A DNA stretch of 64,000 nucleotides from Rhytidiadelphus loreus. Taxonomy: Eukaryota > Streptophyta > Bryopsida > Hypnales > Hylocomiaceae. The notes under the pieces are model-generated. The model made no database searches, was not told the origin of the DNA, and was given only the letters and a program-made list of their open reading frames with translations. Of the stretch, positions 48,701 to 60,400 are shown piece after piece. Each line of letters starts with the position of its first letter. The first letter of the stretch is position 1. The DNA is taken from the NCBI GenBank assembly GCA_947034895.1, contig OX344763.1, positions 63,941,093-64,005,092 on the forward strand, given 5' to 3'. Position numbers and translations under genes: made by a program.

Positions 48701-49361
48701 GCTACATGATAAGTTTTAGGCAAAGAATTTTGAATTGGTAGGAGGTAGTGGTGTAGCAAGCTGAAGAATTTGTTGGTGCAATGATTGCTCACCCCACGAA
48801 TAGTGCACAAGTTCATAAGCAACACAGTAGCAGCCAACTTGCTAGAGCGACAACCATCATACAAAACCTCCATAGATTCCTCAAGAATTGTTGCATCAAA
48901 GTTTGGATCCTCCATGACCCCACTTACGACCGTGTCGCCACACTGTTCGGGCTCTTCACCTTCGAATAGGTTGTCTTGTATACACTTGTTATGGATGGAG
49001 TTCCCAACTTCAAAGGCATCAGCAACCTCTCATTGAAGTCTTTCGGCTGAATTCTGTGGGTTATCCTCTTCTTGTAACGCTTGCTGCACCATGCCTTGAG
49101 TGTCAACTTGAGCATCCACTTCCAACGTCAACTCTTGAGGTGGTTCCCAGAATTGTTGCTTCCACTCCTCGTCAAATGAATCTCATGTGCTAGGTCCTCT
49201 CTAAATCCGTGAATTAGGATGTCTACCGTGTAGGATGAGGTGCTCCCGCACATTCTAGAGTAACAATCTCCTATGCCCCTGACATTGAATGCATGGGCAA
49301 TGTATTTTCGGGACTTTGTATTCCATTGCCTGTCGCAACTCACGAATCCAAAGTCGATCAT
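45781..49361 (-). pseudogene. En/Spm (CACTA) TNP2-type transposase with DUF4218, decayed and interrupted
   Basis: Minus strand, N to C: 49361-49128 (possible N-terminal transposase-associated region); 48915-48643 (LYDGCRSSKLAAT, LPKTYHVAKS, LGLSYNNIHAC); MITE interruption; 47979-47337 (CPKCGGPRYRD, KVLHHFPIIPRLQ, GLMRHPCDSKAW, YFLIPGRES, VYLEPLVEELLELW); 47330-46990 (HWLPPDHPFR, HGVKRHSI, LPYWK, then a GTGCGT donor); 46660-46299 (LDVMHCKMNLAKN, FHDYHVLMQ); to 45781 (VAESMALVEIEFPPSFFDIM, ELDLCRPMS, MYPVERYMK, DLAHQYVLTNF). These are TNP2/Transposase_21 followed by DUF4218. A frame break near 47,745 and stops in LLN*NLPPW, CP*CSSN, AH*MYP and PT*RRVW show it is dead. Confidence 0.85.
47982..48602. 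mobile_element. MITE, 621 bp, 27-bp perfect terminal inverted repeats, inside the TNP2 gene
   Basis: Left arm 47982-48008 starts GGTGAATGCATGGTTGGGTG; the right arm 48576-48602 is its exact reverse complement. It separates HACY and CVLFCGEHENAL from CPKCGGPRYRD in the TNP2 reading, residues that are adjacent in the family, so it is an insertion. Flanks share CAAGG (47977-47981 and 48604-48608), a possible target duplication offset by one base. No coding capacity. Confidence 0.88.
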
Positions 49362-51200
49362 AATGTAGTTGCTACCTACGGCTATTTGACAAGGGCAGTC
49401 TACTTAGAATCATCCTTTGTGTGTGATTTTAATTCGGTGCTCATTCCACCTGTGCATATATTACATTGAAGTTGAAGTGAGAAATGGCATCCTAGACAAA
49501 TTTGAATGTGCAGAAGCAGCACAACATCGTGACAACTTCAATTGCACTGCATGGTGACTTCCTTTACTACAGAATGACTACCGTATTCAGAACATCACAT
49601 ATGTATGATTTCCAAATGTCTAAGGGCATTGTTGTCTGATTGAAATGTGTCTACGGACTGAAAAGACGAGCAGGGCCGGAAGACCATGCATGCAAAGGTT
49701 TAGCAACAAATATTTCAAAACCAATCAATTGAAACATTCCTTTTGTATTTTATGGAATGTTTGCAAGACTGTACTGTGCAGAACACGTGTCTTTGGGTGC
49801 AGCTGCATACCTAACCATAGATTGTGGAATGTGATGACTGGCAAAAAAAACTAAGACACTTGTTGATTCCAACAAGGTTACATGTCCATTGTGCACATGA
49901 AAGCAATAGGACCTTAGTCTCTATGTCCAAGAAGTTGCCACAAGCATATAATTCTAAGTATGGAATATTTAGTTGCATGTGAATGGCACTTACCACTACC
50001 CAATTATAAAATTGAGGGCAAAGACTATTGGCACCTCAATATAATGTAGGGAAGTAAGAGGGTAGGCAAAAGAGACTTCAACAGACCTTCATAGCACGAT
50101 CCAATGCTCAAGTCAAACCGGATGTGGTTCAAAATCTTCCTTCATTGGGGGCGGAGGTTGAAGGTTCGTTGCTCTGTTCCACACAAATGAATACATTAAT
50201 GACAACGATCTTTACCCTCAATCGACTAAAGGGCACAAAAAATACATGTATGGGGACACAAGGTCATTAGATATAATTGGAAAACTAAGGGCACGGCTTC
50301 CTCAATGCAACAAAGGCATATGGGGGAAAGATGGACCCAAAGTGGATTCTCTGCATGCACACTTAATCCCCCTAAACCTTTAAATCCAATGTGGATCTTT
50401 TACTAACACTGAATTTGTCATTGAAGACAGAAAATTATTTCCTCTCAAGACTTGGACATCCCCTACTAGGCCTAATGTAGTTGAATATGGCCGAATCTGT
50501 ATTGAATTTGATGTGAAGTTACTTTATCGGAACTTCTACATGACTTGAACGAGTCATTTATGCCTCATACACACCGTCCACTAACAGATGAATGACTTTC
50601 ATCAGTGAAGGGCGAATTGTGAACTTGTGATGCATAACTAACGATTTCTGTAAGACTACGTACAATCATACCCTATCCCAATGGCATCAAGGAGTAAATG
50701 AACCCTGTTTTAGCCACCTACTGTGGTTGAAATCATATTGAGGCCGTTCATTAAATTCTGAGAAGAAAGTGCATATCCAAGACTGTACGCCTCATCATGA
50801 GTCCGAGTTCAATCACTGCAAAAACACAAGCAATCATATGGAGATCAAGGGAAGATCGTTAGAGTTTGCCATTTCAATTCTGACTGAAATGCTAGGTTGT
50901 CGCAACCCTACAAATTAATGGCAAGCCGCCAAGTGCCAGTTTGCCACCTCCTTCATCATGCCTACAACTTGAGTCTGAGTTGCACTTTAGAATGCAAATC
51001 TATTTGACAGTACTCCTTCTCTATAGTTTTGTTTGCAAGCAAAGAAGATCCTCACACTTCGTCCAAGCTGCTGGCTATGGAAGAATTGGAGTTCCCCTTT
51101 AGCTTGCGTGTGCTTAACGGCATTGGAAGAGCACGTCTTTGTACTCCTCTGGATAGCTGTGCATCATCGGGGAGTGAGGATCAAATTGTCTTTGCAGTTT
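49362..51200. other. No gene recognised
   Basis: Upstream side of the TNP2 relic. Scattered GACT/AGTC words, no supported gene. Confidence 0.4.
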
Positions 51201-51229
51201 GAAATTGTCGTGGACATGCATGGACTTAG

Positions 51230-54200
51230 CGTCGGACAGCCCACCGCATCCGAAAACAGAGTATGAGCTCTTTCGGGATAAGAAGGTGGCAAAGAGGGAC
51301 AAGGCACTGGAACCCGTCCTCATCGCCAAGGATGCCTTGTAAGTTAATTGCTATTTTGCACGCCAGTGCTATCCCACAATTGCAACTTCGGAATATGTCT
51401 AAATTACTCTTTTCATAGAGTCGCGAACTCAAATTTGGCTTCCTTTTTTGAGGGGCGCTTCCCACGCATCATTCCACGAGGTAGAGGCATGCCGTCATGA
51501 ACGACTATAGCTTACATTCACCAATTGTCATTGGAATTCATAGAAAATTGGCTTGGCGGCGGCACACTAGGGTTTTCACAAACTCTTCAATTAATTCCAT
51601 AGTGACTGTTCCTCGGGTCTTGTGTAGTCGTTGTTTAGTCACTCAGAAGTTGCAGTGCATAACTTGTCACTTCATGTGAGTGTATTCTTGTCATGGTGGA
51701 GTCGTCTAGAAGAAGCGTTGTAGTCGTCGTAGGTCTTTAGAGAAACCTCGCCTTGTTAATGACTTAATGTAGTCATTAAAGCCACGTGGAACGATGTCGG
51801 GAGGGAGGTCCTTCAGAACTACATGCAACACAAGCTATGCCTGGACCCAACGCCCGCAACACTTTCTCCACCTTTGTCTTCCACAGGGGTTGATTTGAAT
51901 GGTTTTTGTTTGTCTTGTGGCTATTTGCCTAAATGTGTGAGGAACTTGCTCTTCTACTAGTCTGCATGGCTTTAGGTTTGCTTCAGTGTGCATTCTTCCT
52001 TTCTGTTGCAGAGACGTGGAATTAGAGAAGACTAAAAAGTTGGATGAAGGTGCTCCCACAAAGAAGGTGACAAGACTAAAATGCACTGTCTCCACGCGGT
52101 GGGGCCTTTGAGGACAGCGAGGGAAGAAGGAACACAATAGAAGAAATGTTGACGCAAAAATTGTGTTGTCGACCGACATGTCCAGCGGGCACAATTCTTC
52201 CTCGGAGGCGACGAAGTCCAATGAGGAGGCCATCGCAGCAGGTATGATGAATCTAGCAATAGTGTGTTCCCATGTCTAGTAGCAATCCACCAAGGAGGCG
52301 GTTGCCACAAGTACTTGGATTCCATGCTTTTTGTTTTGATTGCAGCCCACCGGAAGTCGAGGAGGAGGTTCAGGTCTAAATGCCGTGACACGGAAGTGTG
52401 TATTTTAGGTTTCAGTCTCACTGTTCACATTACAGAGGTTTGTATCTATTTAGATCTTCTGGATGTTGGGGCATTGGTGAACCTTAGTCGTCTTTCCCTA
52501 CACTTGACGTTGGGAGGCATTTTTGTATGGGGGCATTGAGTTTCGCGCTACAAGCATTCATGACTTGTTTGAAGGGCATCCGAACTCAAAATGTTATTAT
52601 TGAATGCGTAGAGAAGGCTAAAGTCGTCTTCGACTCCAACGAAGACGAAATAAAACAAAGAAGATCTTGTCCTTGATCGCAGGTTGAAATGTCCCAAATT
52701 GACAGAGTCGACGCAGTCACCCATAAAAGGGCCAAGCGTTAGGCCTTCTGCACACGCCACTCCACCCACAGAGGTGGGTTGCCCACCTTCTTAGTCCTAG
52801 GTCCCGGGGCAATGGATGCCTCAACAACAATCGCAGCCTCTACCAAGTTGGGGAGTAGGTCTGCTTGCACCATACCCTAGTCCGTGATCTGAGGTACCTT
52901 TTGCACCATCACAAGACAGTGAAGACCGCACTTCCCACCACCGTTAAAAGAATACGTATGAGTTGGGGTCACGTGATTGTGCCAAGGCGGGAGTAAAGCC
53001 TAACCGAGTGTATGTTCAAGAGGGTGGAGAAGTGGATGGGGCCTGCACCGGAAAGAATGCTTGGGACGCGGCAATCCAAGAGTTCGTCCCCAAAATTTTG
53101 GACATAAGTGTGGTGGAATAGTCGAAGCATGCGCCGCAAATCTTGAAGAAACTAAAAGGGGCATTAGACAATGAGTTCAAGTACTTGGAACACCCCTTGA
53201 GCATGGTTGGGTTTCGCACAGCTATAACTAGGTTCTTGAAGTCCGAGAGATCTTAATTGAAGTCCAAGTGGCTGAAAGGCCACAAGGAATGTCCTCTGCA
53301 CGTAGATGCCAACCAATGGTATAGGTTGATTGAGTATTGGCAAACTGAAGCACAACAAGTGAAGGTGCAGAAGATGGCAACTGCACGGTAGAGCGTGAGG
53401 AACTACGACCAAGTTGGTCGAAAAGGGAAAGCAGGAAAGGAGGTTGCTGTGGTAAGCATCCCGATCCCCTCTGTGGCCTTCAAAAGCTTCTTCATTGTTT
53501 CCATGCACCTTCATTTTTGTAATCATATGGGCATTGTATTACTTGTTGATGTCTCCGATAAGTGCTTCTGATATGGGTTTATTGGCTTCCTGTAGAGGGA
53601 AGGAAAGGAAATTAGCCTTGGAATCACCAACATTGTAGAGGACCTGCGCCAAATTCCAAACAATGGAGTTGGGACCACATTCAATGTTTATTCTTACAGT
53701 AATACCGTTACAGATTGTTCAATTGTATAGTTTCTTGTATTGTAATTCCCGAATTTCATCAGTGAGTGAAAAACTAGTACACGAAAATAGTCTTGGACTT
53801 CTATGGATGGTATTGTATCATGGTTCAATTCATGCACTCTAAACCCTACTGTATTGAAGTTTTGTATACATCTGCAATTGACTAAAGATCATGTGTAGTG
53901 TCCCCCACCTTTCAGTTGAATCACTGCTAGCCATGTACAATGAACAAGGTCTATCTGCGGGTACTAATCCAATCATTAGGCTCAACATTTGATTTCCAAA
54001 ACTAGTGTCTTCAAAGTCGTGTCTCAAGTACGCAGTCAGTTATAAGTCATATTAATTCTAAACTGGTGGGTCCAAAATGACTCCTTCGCTACAAGTGAAT
54101 GACTAGCCCAGCTGTGTTGCATTGGTGGTTGGTAGAGTGTGGGCGTAGGTGACTCTGATTTATGGTTCGAAGTTGAGAGTTTGAAGCATGATGTGTCCCT

Positions 54201-54564
54201 CAAGTTCAACCAAGTGATGGCCAATTCAACGGCCCAGGCGTGCGCTATTGATGATCTAAAGTGCATGTTCCAAAGCTTCATCGGGAAGTGTAAAGACGGT
54301 GACCTTGGCAGCCCATCCATCACTCACTCTGGGCTTGAGAATTAGGAGTCCGGGGGTGGTTTCCATAGCAAATCTGCAGGCTTGCTACCAAATTCACAAA
54401 ATAAGTTCCTAGATGTATCGCAAATCATGTCCAAACGGAAGGGAATGACGAAAGCAAAGAGGGCCATAGGTGATGTCAACCAGCTAGCAAAGAAGTCGGA
54501 GGTTACACTATCCTCTGACTCAGACCTCCTAGGATCTGTTCCCCATCAGTCACCTTCACCATAG
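51230..54564 (+). pseudogene. Decayed multi-exon ORF with Transposase_24 (Ptta/En-Spm)-like segment
   Basis: A block ending EYELFRDKKVAKRDK, EPVLIAKDAL at a GTAAGT donor (~51,340) joins in phase to an exon at ~52,013 (GTTGCAG acceptor; ELEKTKKLDEG). At ~53,240-53,450 the frame reads LKSKWLKGHKECPLHVDANQ, WYRLIEYWQTEAQQ and NYDQVGRKGKAG, matching the pattern of plant Transposase_24 ORFs (QW..L..YW, then a G-K segment). A further open part follows at 54,139-54,564. In-frame stops: TGA ~52,108, TAG ~53,120, TAA ~53,254, TAG ~53,391, TAG 54,343. It is probably the accessory ORF of a CACTA element, in opposite orientation to TNP2. Confidence 0.5.
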
Positions 54565-55138
54565 TGGAAGGTTTCCTCCCATCCTCCGAATCTTGTTGTA
54601 GAAGCGGTGTGTGTCATAGAACAAGTGAATCCCTCAACCGTGGAAGGTTCGTCAACTTTCCTTCTCAATCCCTACAACGCTTCTTCCCCTCTTCTCTCAA
54701 CAACCCTTGCTACAGACTCCTAGGAGGATGTCCCCGCAAGGTCCGCGCTTGTAGATGCTCCCCTGCCATTGCTCGTGGATCCTAAGCCATTGCAACAGGT
54801 TCAAGTGCTAGTGGAGGAAGATCGACGAAGTGGGGTTGCACCTCGACAAATAACAATGGAAAAGTGCTGAAGTGCTACCAAAGGTCGATGAAGTGCGACC
54901 ACTACCGGAGGGGGTGACCAACGCAAAAGGGTGCAAGACTTTTGAAGGTGTACGCAAAGCGTCGGAGAAGATAGGAGACGTCGCCACCAATGGAGGACCG
55001 CTCAATACAGGCATGAATACCCCCGTCGTTAATGACGGGGGTGCACTGCAGGCCTCCAAAGACAACAATAGTGAGGAGGGAATTCTCTACAATCAAAGCA
55101 TAATTGAGCGTGGGCAGAGCATCAATGGAGATTGAAAA
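54565..55138 (+). pseudogene. Downstream continuation of the decayed ORF, unrecognised
   Basis: The frame continues past the stop at 54,562 with further TAG/TGA codons and a frame change near 54,865, then is open from 54,872 to 55,135 (charged, no motif). Probably the tail of the preceding relic. Confidence 0.35.
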
Positions 55139-55323
55139 ATGACAATAGGAATTGCGAAGACGCATGTCCAAGCGAGTGAGAGAGCTTTTGGCGGGAGAAA
55201 GAAAGCGCCAATTATAATTCAAGATTTTGAATTGCAAGCCGTAATTTCGTGGAAGACTTCTCTTCCACTTGACAGAAAAGCGGAGCCGGATTTTCTTAAA
55301 AGAATCTTCTTCTGCTTTCAAAT

Positions 55324-55366
55324 GCCTTTCCGAGAAAACTGTGAAGGTGGATTTTCTCGGAAAGGC
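55324..55366. repeat. Strong hairpin, 15-bp arms
   Basis: GCCTTTCCGAGAAAA (55324-55338) and its exact reverse complement (55352-55366) are separated by 13 nt, next to the start of the ~175-bp tandem array. No following T-run, so not a typical terminator. Confidence 0.8.
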
Positions 55367-55379
55367 GTTTTGAAAGAGT

Positions 55380-56690
55380 GGAGCATTTCCATTGCATATT
55401 TTTTTGAGTTTATGAATAATTACAACTTACATATTTCCGATTTTCTTTTACGTGAATTTCATGAGATTACATTTTTTTGGGAATTAAAGTACAAGACAAG
55501 GTTGTTGCCCTCATTTCTTTAATTTCACATACAAGGTCATTCAATGTGACCACCAATTGCACTTTTTTTTTAGTTAAAAAATAATTGCAACTTGCACCAC
55601 ATTTTTCCTATTTTATTTTATGTGAATTTTATGACTTTATATTTTTTTGGACATTAAAGTATAGGGCACGGTCCTTGCCCAAATATTTGTTTTAACGTAA
55701 AAGGTCATTCAAACTGACCACTACTTGCATATTTTTATGGATTCGTGAGTTTAGGAATAATTGCAACTTGCACCATGTGTTTTCCATTTTTTTTTAACAT
55801 GAATTTCATGACTTTATATTTTTTTGGACATTAAAGTATAGGGCACGGTCCTTGCCCGAATATTTGATTTCACGTACAAGGTCATTCAATGTGACCACCA
55901 ATAGCATATTTTTTTGGATTCATGAGTTTAGGAATAATTGCAACTTGCACCACGTGTTTTCCCATTTTTTTTATGTGAATTTCATGACTTTATATTTTTT
56001 TGGACATTAAAATACAGAGCACGGTCTTTGCCCAAATATTTGATTTCACGTACAAGATCATTCAAAGTGACCACCAATAGCATTTTTTTTTATTTGTGAG
56101 TTTGGGAATAATAGCAACTTGGACCACGTGGTAATCTTTTCTTTTTACGGGAATTTCATGACTTTATATTTTTTTGGACATTAAAATGTAGGGCACAATC
56201 CTAGCCCGAATATTTGATTTCACGTACAAGGTCATTCAAACTAACCACCAATTGCATATTTTTTGGGATTCGTGAGTTTAGGAATAATTGCAACTTGCAC
56301 CACGTGTTTTACATTTTTTTTTAATGTGAATTTCATGACTTTATATTTTTTTGGACATTAAAGTATAGGGCATGGTTGTTGCCCCCATTTTTTTAATTTC
56401 ACGTACAAGGTCATTCAATTTGACCACCGATTGCACGTTTTTTTGAATTTATGAATAATTGCAACTTGCACAATAAATTTTCCATTTTTTTTTACATGAA
56501 TTTCATGAGATTACATTTTTTTGGACATTAAAGTACAGGACAAGGTTTGTGCTCCTGTTTTTAATTTCACGTAACTACAAGGTCATTTAAAGTGACCACC
56601 CATTGCATTTTTTTGAATTCTTGAGTTTAATATAAATAATTGCAACTTGCACTACATGTTTCCCATTATTATAATTGCATTGGGTTGTTT
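55380..56690 (+). repeat. Tandem repeat, ~175-bp unit, about eight copies
   Basis: AATAATTGCAACTTGCACCA recurs near 55,580, 55,757, 55,934, 56,107 (variant), 56,284, 56,454 and 56,637, with a variant start near 55,412. Other shared words: GAATTTCATGACTTTATATT, TTTTTTGGACATTAAAGTA and AAGGTCATTCAA. Copies are moderately diverged, unlike the satellite at the window start. AT-rich, no relation to the 256-bp monomer. Confidence 0.92.
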
Positions 56691-57218
56691 TACGTAAAAG
56701 AACCGCTTACGAATGAGAAATTTGTGCTTGTCTTTTAGTTTGCTCCTCGATATTTTTTTTGTAAACGAAGGCGGTAATAGGCTTTTCTATGTCAACATCT
56801 GAGTTTGATATAAGACAGTTATAAGTGTAGAAATGGGTACCAACTCGGTATCGGGCAAGGGTTGTTCTGGTCCAAGTATTAGGAAGGTTTTTTTCTGGGC
56901 TTAACCCTAAAGTGCTACGACGTCTATATTTTGGACAATGAACAAAGGGATTGCGGCCTTTTTCATCCAACTACCTTCTCATTCATCCAATGTAACACTT
57001 GTATTTTGAAAAGACAACCTTCTTTTATGACCAATTTCATGAAATTTTGGTAAGTGGTATTACTATACAAAGATATATGCAAAATTGTGTGAAAAATTGG
57101 AAAATGATTGAGGTGTTAAGGGGTTAGTATAGGGATCATGGATTCATGGGGGTTCTATGGTCCGAGTATCGAGAAGGGTTTACTTTGTGTCTAGTATAGG
57201 GAAGGGGTGTAGTATATT

Positions 57219-57480
57219 AGACGCAATTTATTTTACTGATCCAAGGGAATTGAAATTAAAAAAGCCATGGCTGTATTTTAAGGACCCACTCCATTCCAAT
57301 TCTAATTCACCAAAAATATATTGAATAGGAAAAAAACAAGATACTTACAAGTTATAAATTGTTTTGGAATGTCAAATCCATGACCTTTTAGTAAAAACGC
57401 AATTTATTTTACTAATCCAAAGAAATTGAAATTAAAAGAACCCCATGACTGTATTTTAAGGACCCACATAGGAAGAAAAA
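57219..57480 (+). repeat. Direct duplication, ~178-bp spacing
   Basis: ACGCAATTTATTTTACTGAT with AAATTGAAATTAAAA and TGTATTTTAAGGACCCAC occurs from ~57,219 and again from ~57,397. Two diverged copies. Confidence 0.7.
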
Positions 57481-60400
57481 AAATATTAAATAGGAAGAAA
57501 ACTACATTTATTGATCTCTTAAAATTTTCCTATAATAGTACAAATTTTTCTATGGTTTTGGCAAAGGAATCAATACGGGTATTGGTGTGCGAGTATCAAC
57601 GCGGGTATATGTGCACGGGTATTGTCGCAACACAAGGCAAGCAATTTCCCAGTTATACCCCCAAAATCACTCTAGAGCATAACAAAATGACCCTAAAGAT
57701 TGAACCTATGAGATTCTATGAAGTATCTAACCTTATTAAGAATCTAAATTAAGTAGGTACCCAAATTCCTTATTCCGGTTCTAGATCTAAAACCGGAAAT
57801 AACCCAACACACAGAAAATTACGAGCAGACCTACATTCACCTTCCGGTCTATCAACTATTTGGTTCGTAGAACTACCACAATGTAGGATCTTCTAACTTC
57901 CGATCCCGGTTATTTCTTCAGACTAATCCGCTCCGGTCTATTCACCCACACCCTTACTCCTATCCGGTTTAGTTTTACCACTGTTTCACCATTAGAGGGT
58001 TCGTTGGTTGATTTTGAGAGTGGCAGACCCGCCGCTCCTTCCGTGACTTATAGTGGTTGAAGACCCACTATTGTTCTCCAATCTCCTACACTAATCCGGA
58101 TCCGGTTTGATCTTTCACAACAATCTTGATAATATTCCAGATTATTGGTCACACAAAGATCCCTCGTATGATCCGCTCATACTACAACAACCTTGACATC
58201 AAGTTCTATCCGTGCGAAGTTAGGTGGTTACAAGTGTATCCGTCCGTTCCAACGTTAACTAAAAGTCCTTCCGTTCACCAATTAGGGCAGTGAGATCTCA
58301 CAAGAGGTTGGACACTCAACCGGATTTCCCACCCAGGAGTTCTAGCGCGATTAATGAATCCCTCCCTATCCGCCTAGCCTACACTATGAGAAAGTCTTGT
58401 TTTTTTGGACAAGTGGAAAAACATGGGTACATGTTGACGTTGACATTAGCCATGTCAACTATGAATGTCTAGAAAAATCCGTGAAACTTGACAAGGAGAA
58501 AACATGAGGAAATCGAGACAAACGTCCACTGTTTTGAGTAGAACAGCACAATAGATAGGGTTAATTTCTGGGCCAAAGAGACGACAGTTGGCAACGATGG
58601 CTGTGCCACGTGGGTGTGGCTTGTCCCCCTTTTTTTTTGGGCTGTAGCCCGTTGATGACGTGGAAATAAACGCCGGAATTTGGGGGAAATTACGTGGCAT
58701 GTACGGTATCTGAGGTGGCAAGTCGTGTTAGTAGTTTTCGATGGGGTTTTACACAGTAGAACGTGCTAAAGAGGACGTTGTGTGTAACATACAGATGTCC
58801 TGTTATATGTCATGAAGAACAAGGGATTACTGGAAGTGATGTTTTACTTGTGGGGAGCCTTGCCATATCATATGCTAAACACATGAGGTAGAACGTCTGT
58901 ACTAACATTGTTGAATCTGCTATGATGTGGGATTGAATGCGTTCGTCATTTATGTTGCCTTGAAAGACGTCGTCTCTAACTGTAATGCTCGCTTGAGCAG
59001 ATGTTCTATGTGTCCTGACTTCTGTTGGATACAACGTTCGACCATACCATGAACTCCTTCCTGAAATTTTGAACCCTTGTTGAAAGAAACGTTGCATTCC
59101 GGTAATCCACATGTTTCACTGGACATAAACTATTACAGTATGGAGTCATGAAAGCGTTGAGGTCACAATACGATAGACAATGTTCATGACATGTTACCAA
59201 ACGACAATGATGAACGCTTGTTGTACAGTGCTGTGCAGTCTAATGAAGTCGATCACGTAGGACTGTGAAGGAATATGTATGGAATGCTATTGTATTCAGC
59301 GTGTAGGTATCATTCTCAACTGCAGCCTTGCATGTGTGCAGACGTCTATCATAAAAAGAAAATGCGTTCTCTAGCATAGAACTCGCAGACATCATGGTTG
59401 ATCTCTTATAAGCACGGTCCTGTGATAATGACAAAGCGTATGTGCAATGACGAAGTGCACACTAATTGTTCATAGAAAGGAAAACTTTTATTGCAAATAG
59501 TTGCATGTAGACATAGAGGAGCCGACTATTGTTTGTAGGACAAGAAGCTGTAAAGCATACCTCGCTCCCTCTCTAAGAAACATGGAATAGCAACTCATCA
59601 CTACAAACTCATTGCATACAATGTAAGCATACATACAACGAAAAGTTGAGTGACATGAGTATGGTGGATGGTACCGGACATCATTTGCCCGTTCCTTGTA
59701 AGTCGATGTAGAGCTGACAAAATGCAGTCATGGACAGTGCATGTCTTGTGGTTGCTTGGATACGTCATGCTTCTAGCCGAAATTTGAGGTGTGCATTCGT
59801 AGTGTTTGCATTCAAGCGAATTATACAATGTTGCTATACAGTGACTACGTTCTGAAGTAGAAGTTGCTGCTATTGTCCTTCAACTGTAAACCTGCACAGT
59901 CCACAGTACAAGTGAATTTTGATTGTCGTACATGGAAACTGCAGCATTTGTGACATGTACTTCACTGTGCTCTGCAAATGCTGAATGCCTAGGTGGCCTG
60001 CCATGGTAGTTCATGCAAGAAGTAAAAGTACTTCCAAACATGCCGATGGCAAAATAGTGGCAAAATAGAATGCCTAGGTGGCTTGCCTTGTAGTATGACC
60101 GTTTACTAAGCGGGCCCTGCATCTGCAGTATGTGTGACTTTCATAAATCTAAACTGGTACTGAGCATCTACAGTATGTGTGACTTTCAGAAATCTAAACT
60201 TTGGTGACATGAGCAATAACACTATAGGTGACCTGTGACTTACCAATGACCGAGCGCACACGAAGTCTGAAGAAGTCACTCATCCGATTGCATGTTGTAT
60301 GCATTCCTTCACTTCATTGACGATGTCCAACATGTAGAACTGCAGGTAGTTTTCATGGCTTCCAATGCGCTCGTCAGACCGCGGAAGAAGTCAACTTTCA

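Noticed and set aside
25162..54345. Variant genetic code with TAG and TAA read as Gln
   Set aside because: It would explain many stops, but TGA codons and frameshifts also break the same genes, Gln is normally CAG or CAA in them, and the element families are land-plant-like. Decay is simpler.
55352..55380. Intrinsic terminator at the 55.3-kb hairpin
   Set aside because: No T-run follows the stem, and the context is eukaryotic non-coding repeat.
57426..57752. 108-codon open frame
   Set aside because: No recognisable motif; it overlaps a diverged direct duplication in AT-rich DNA and is probably chance.
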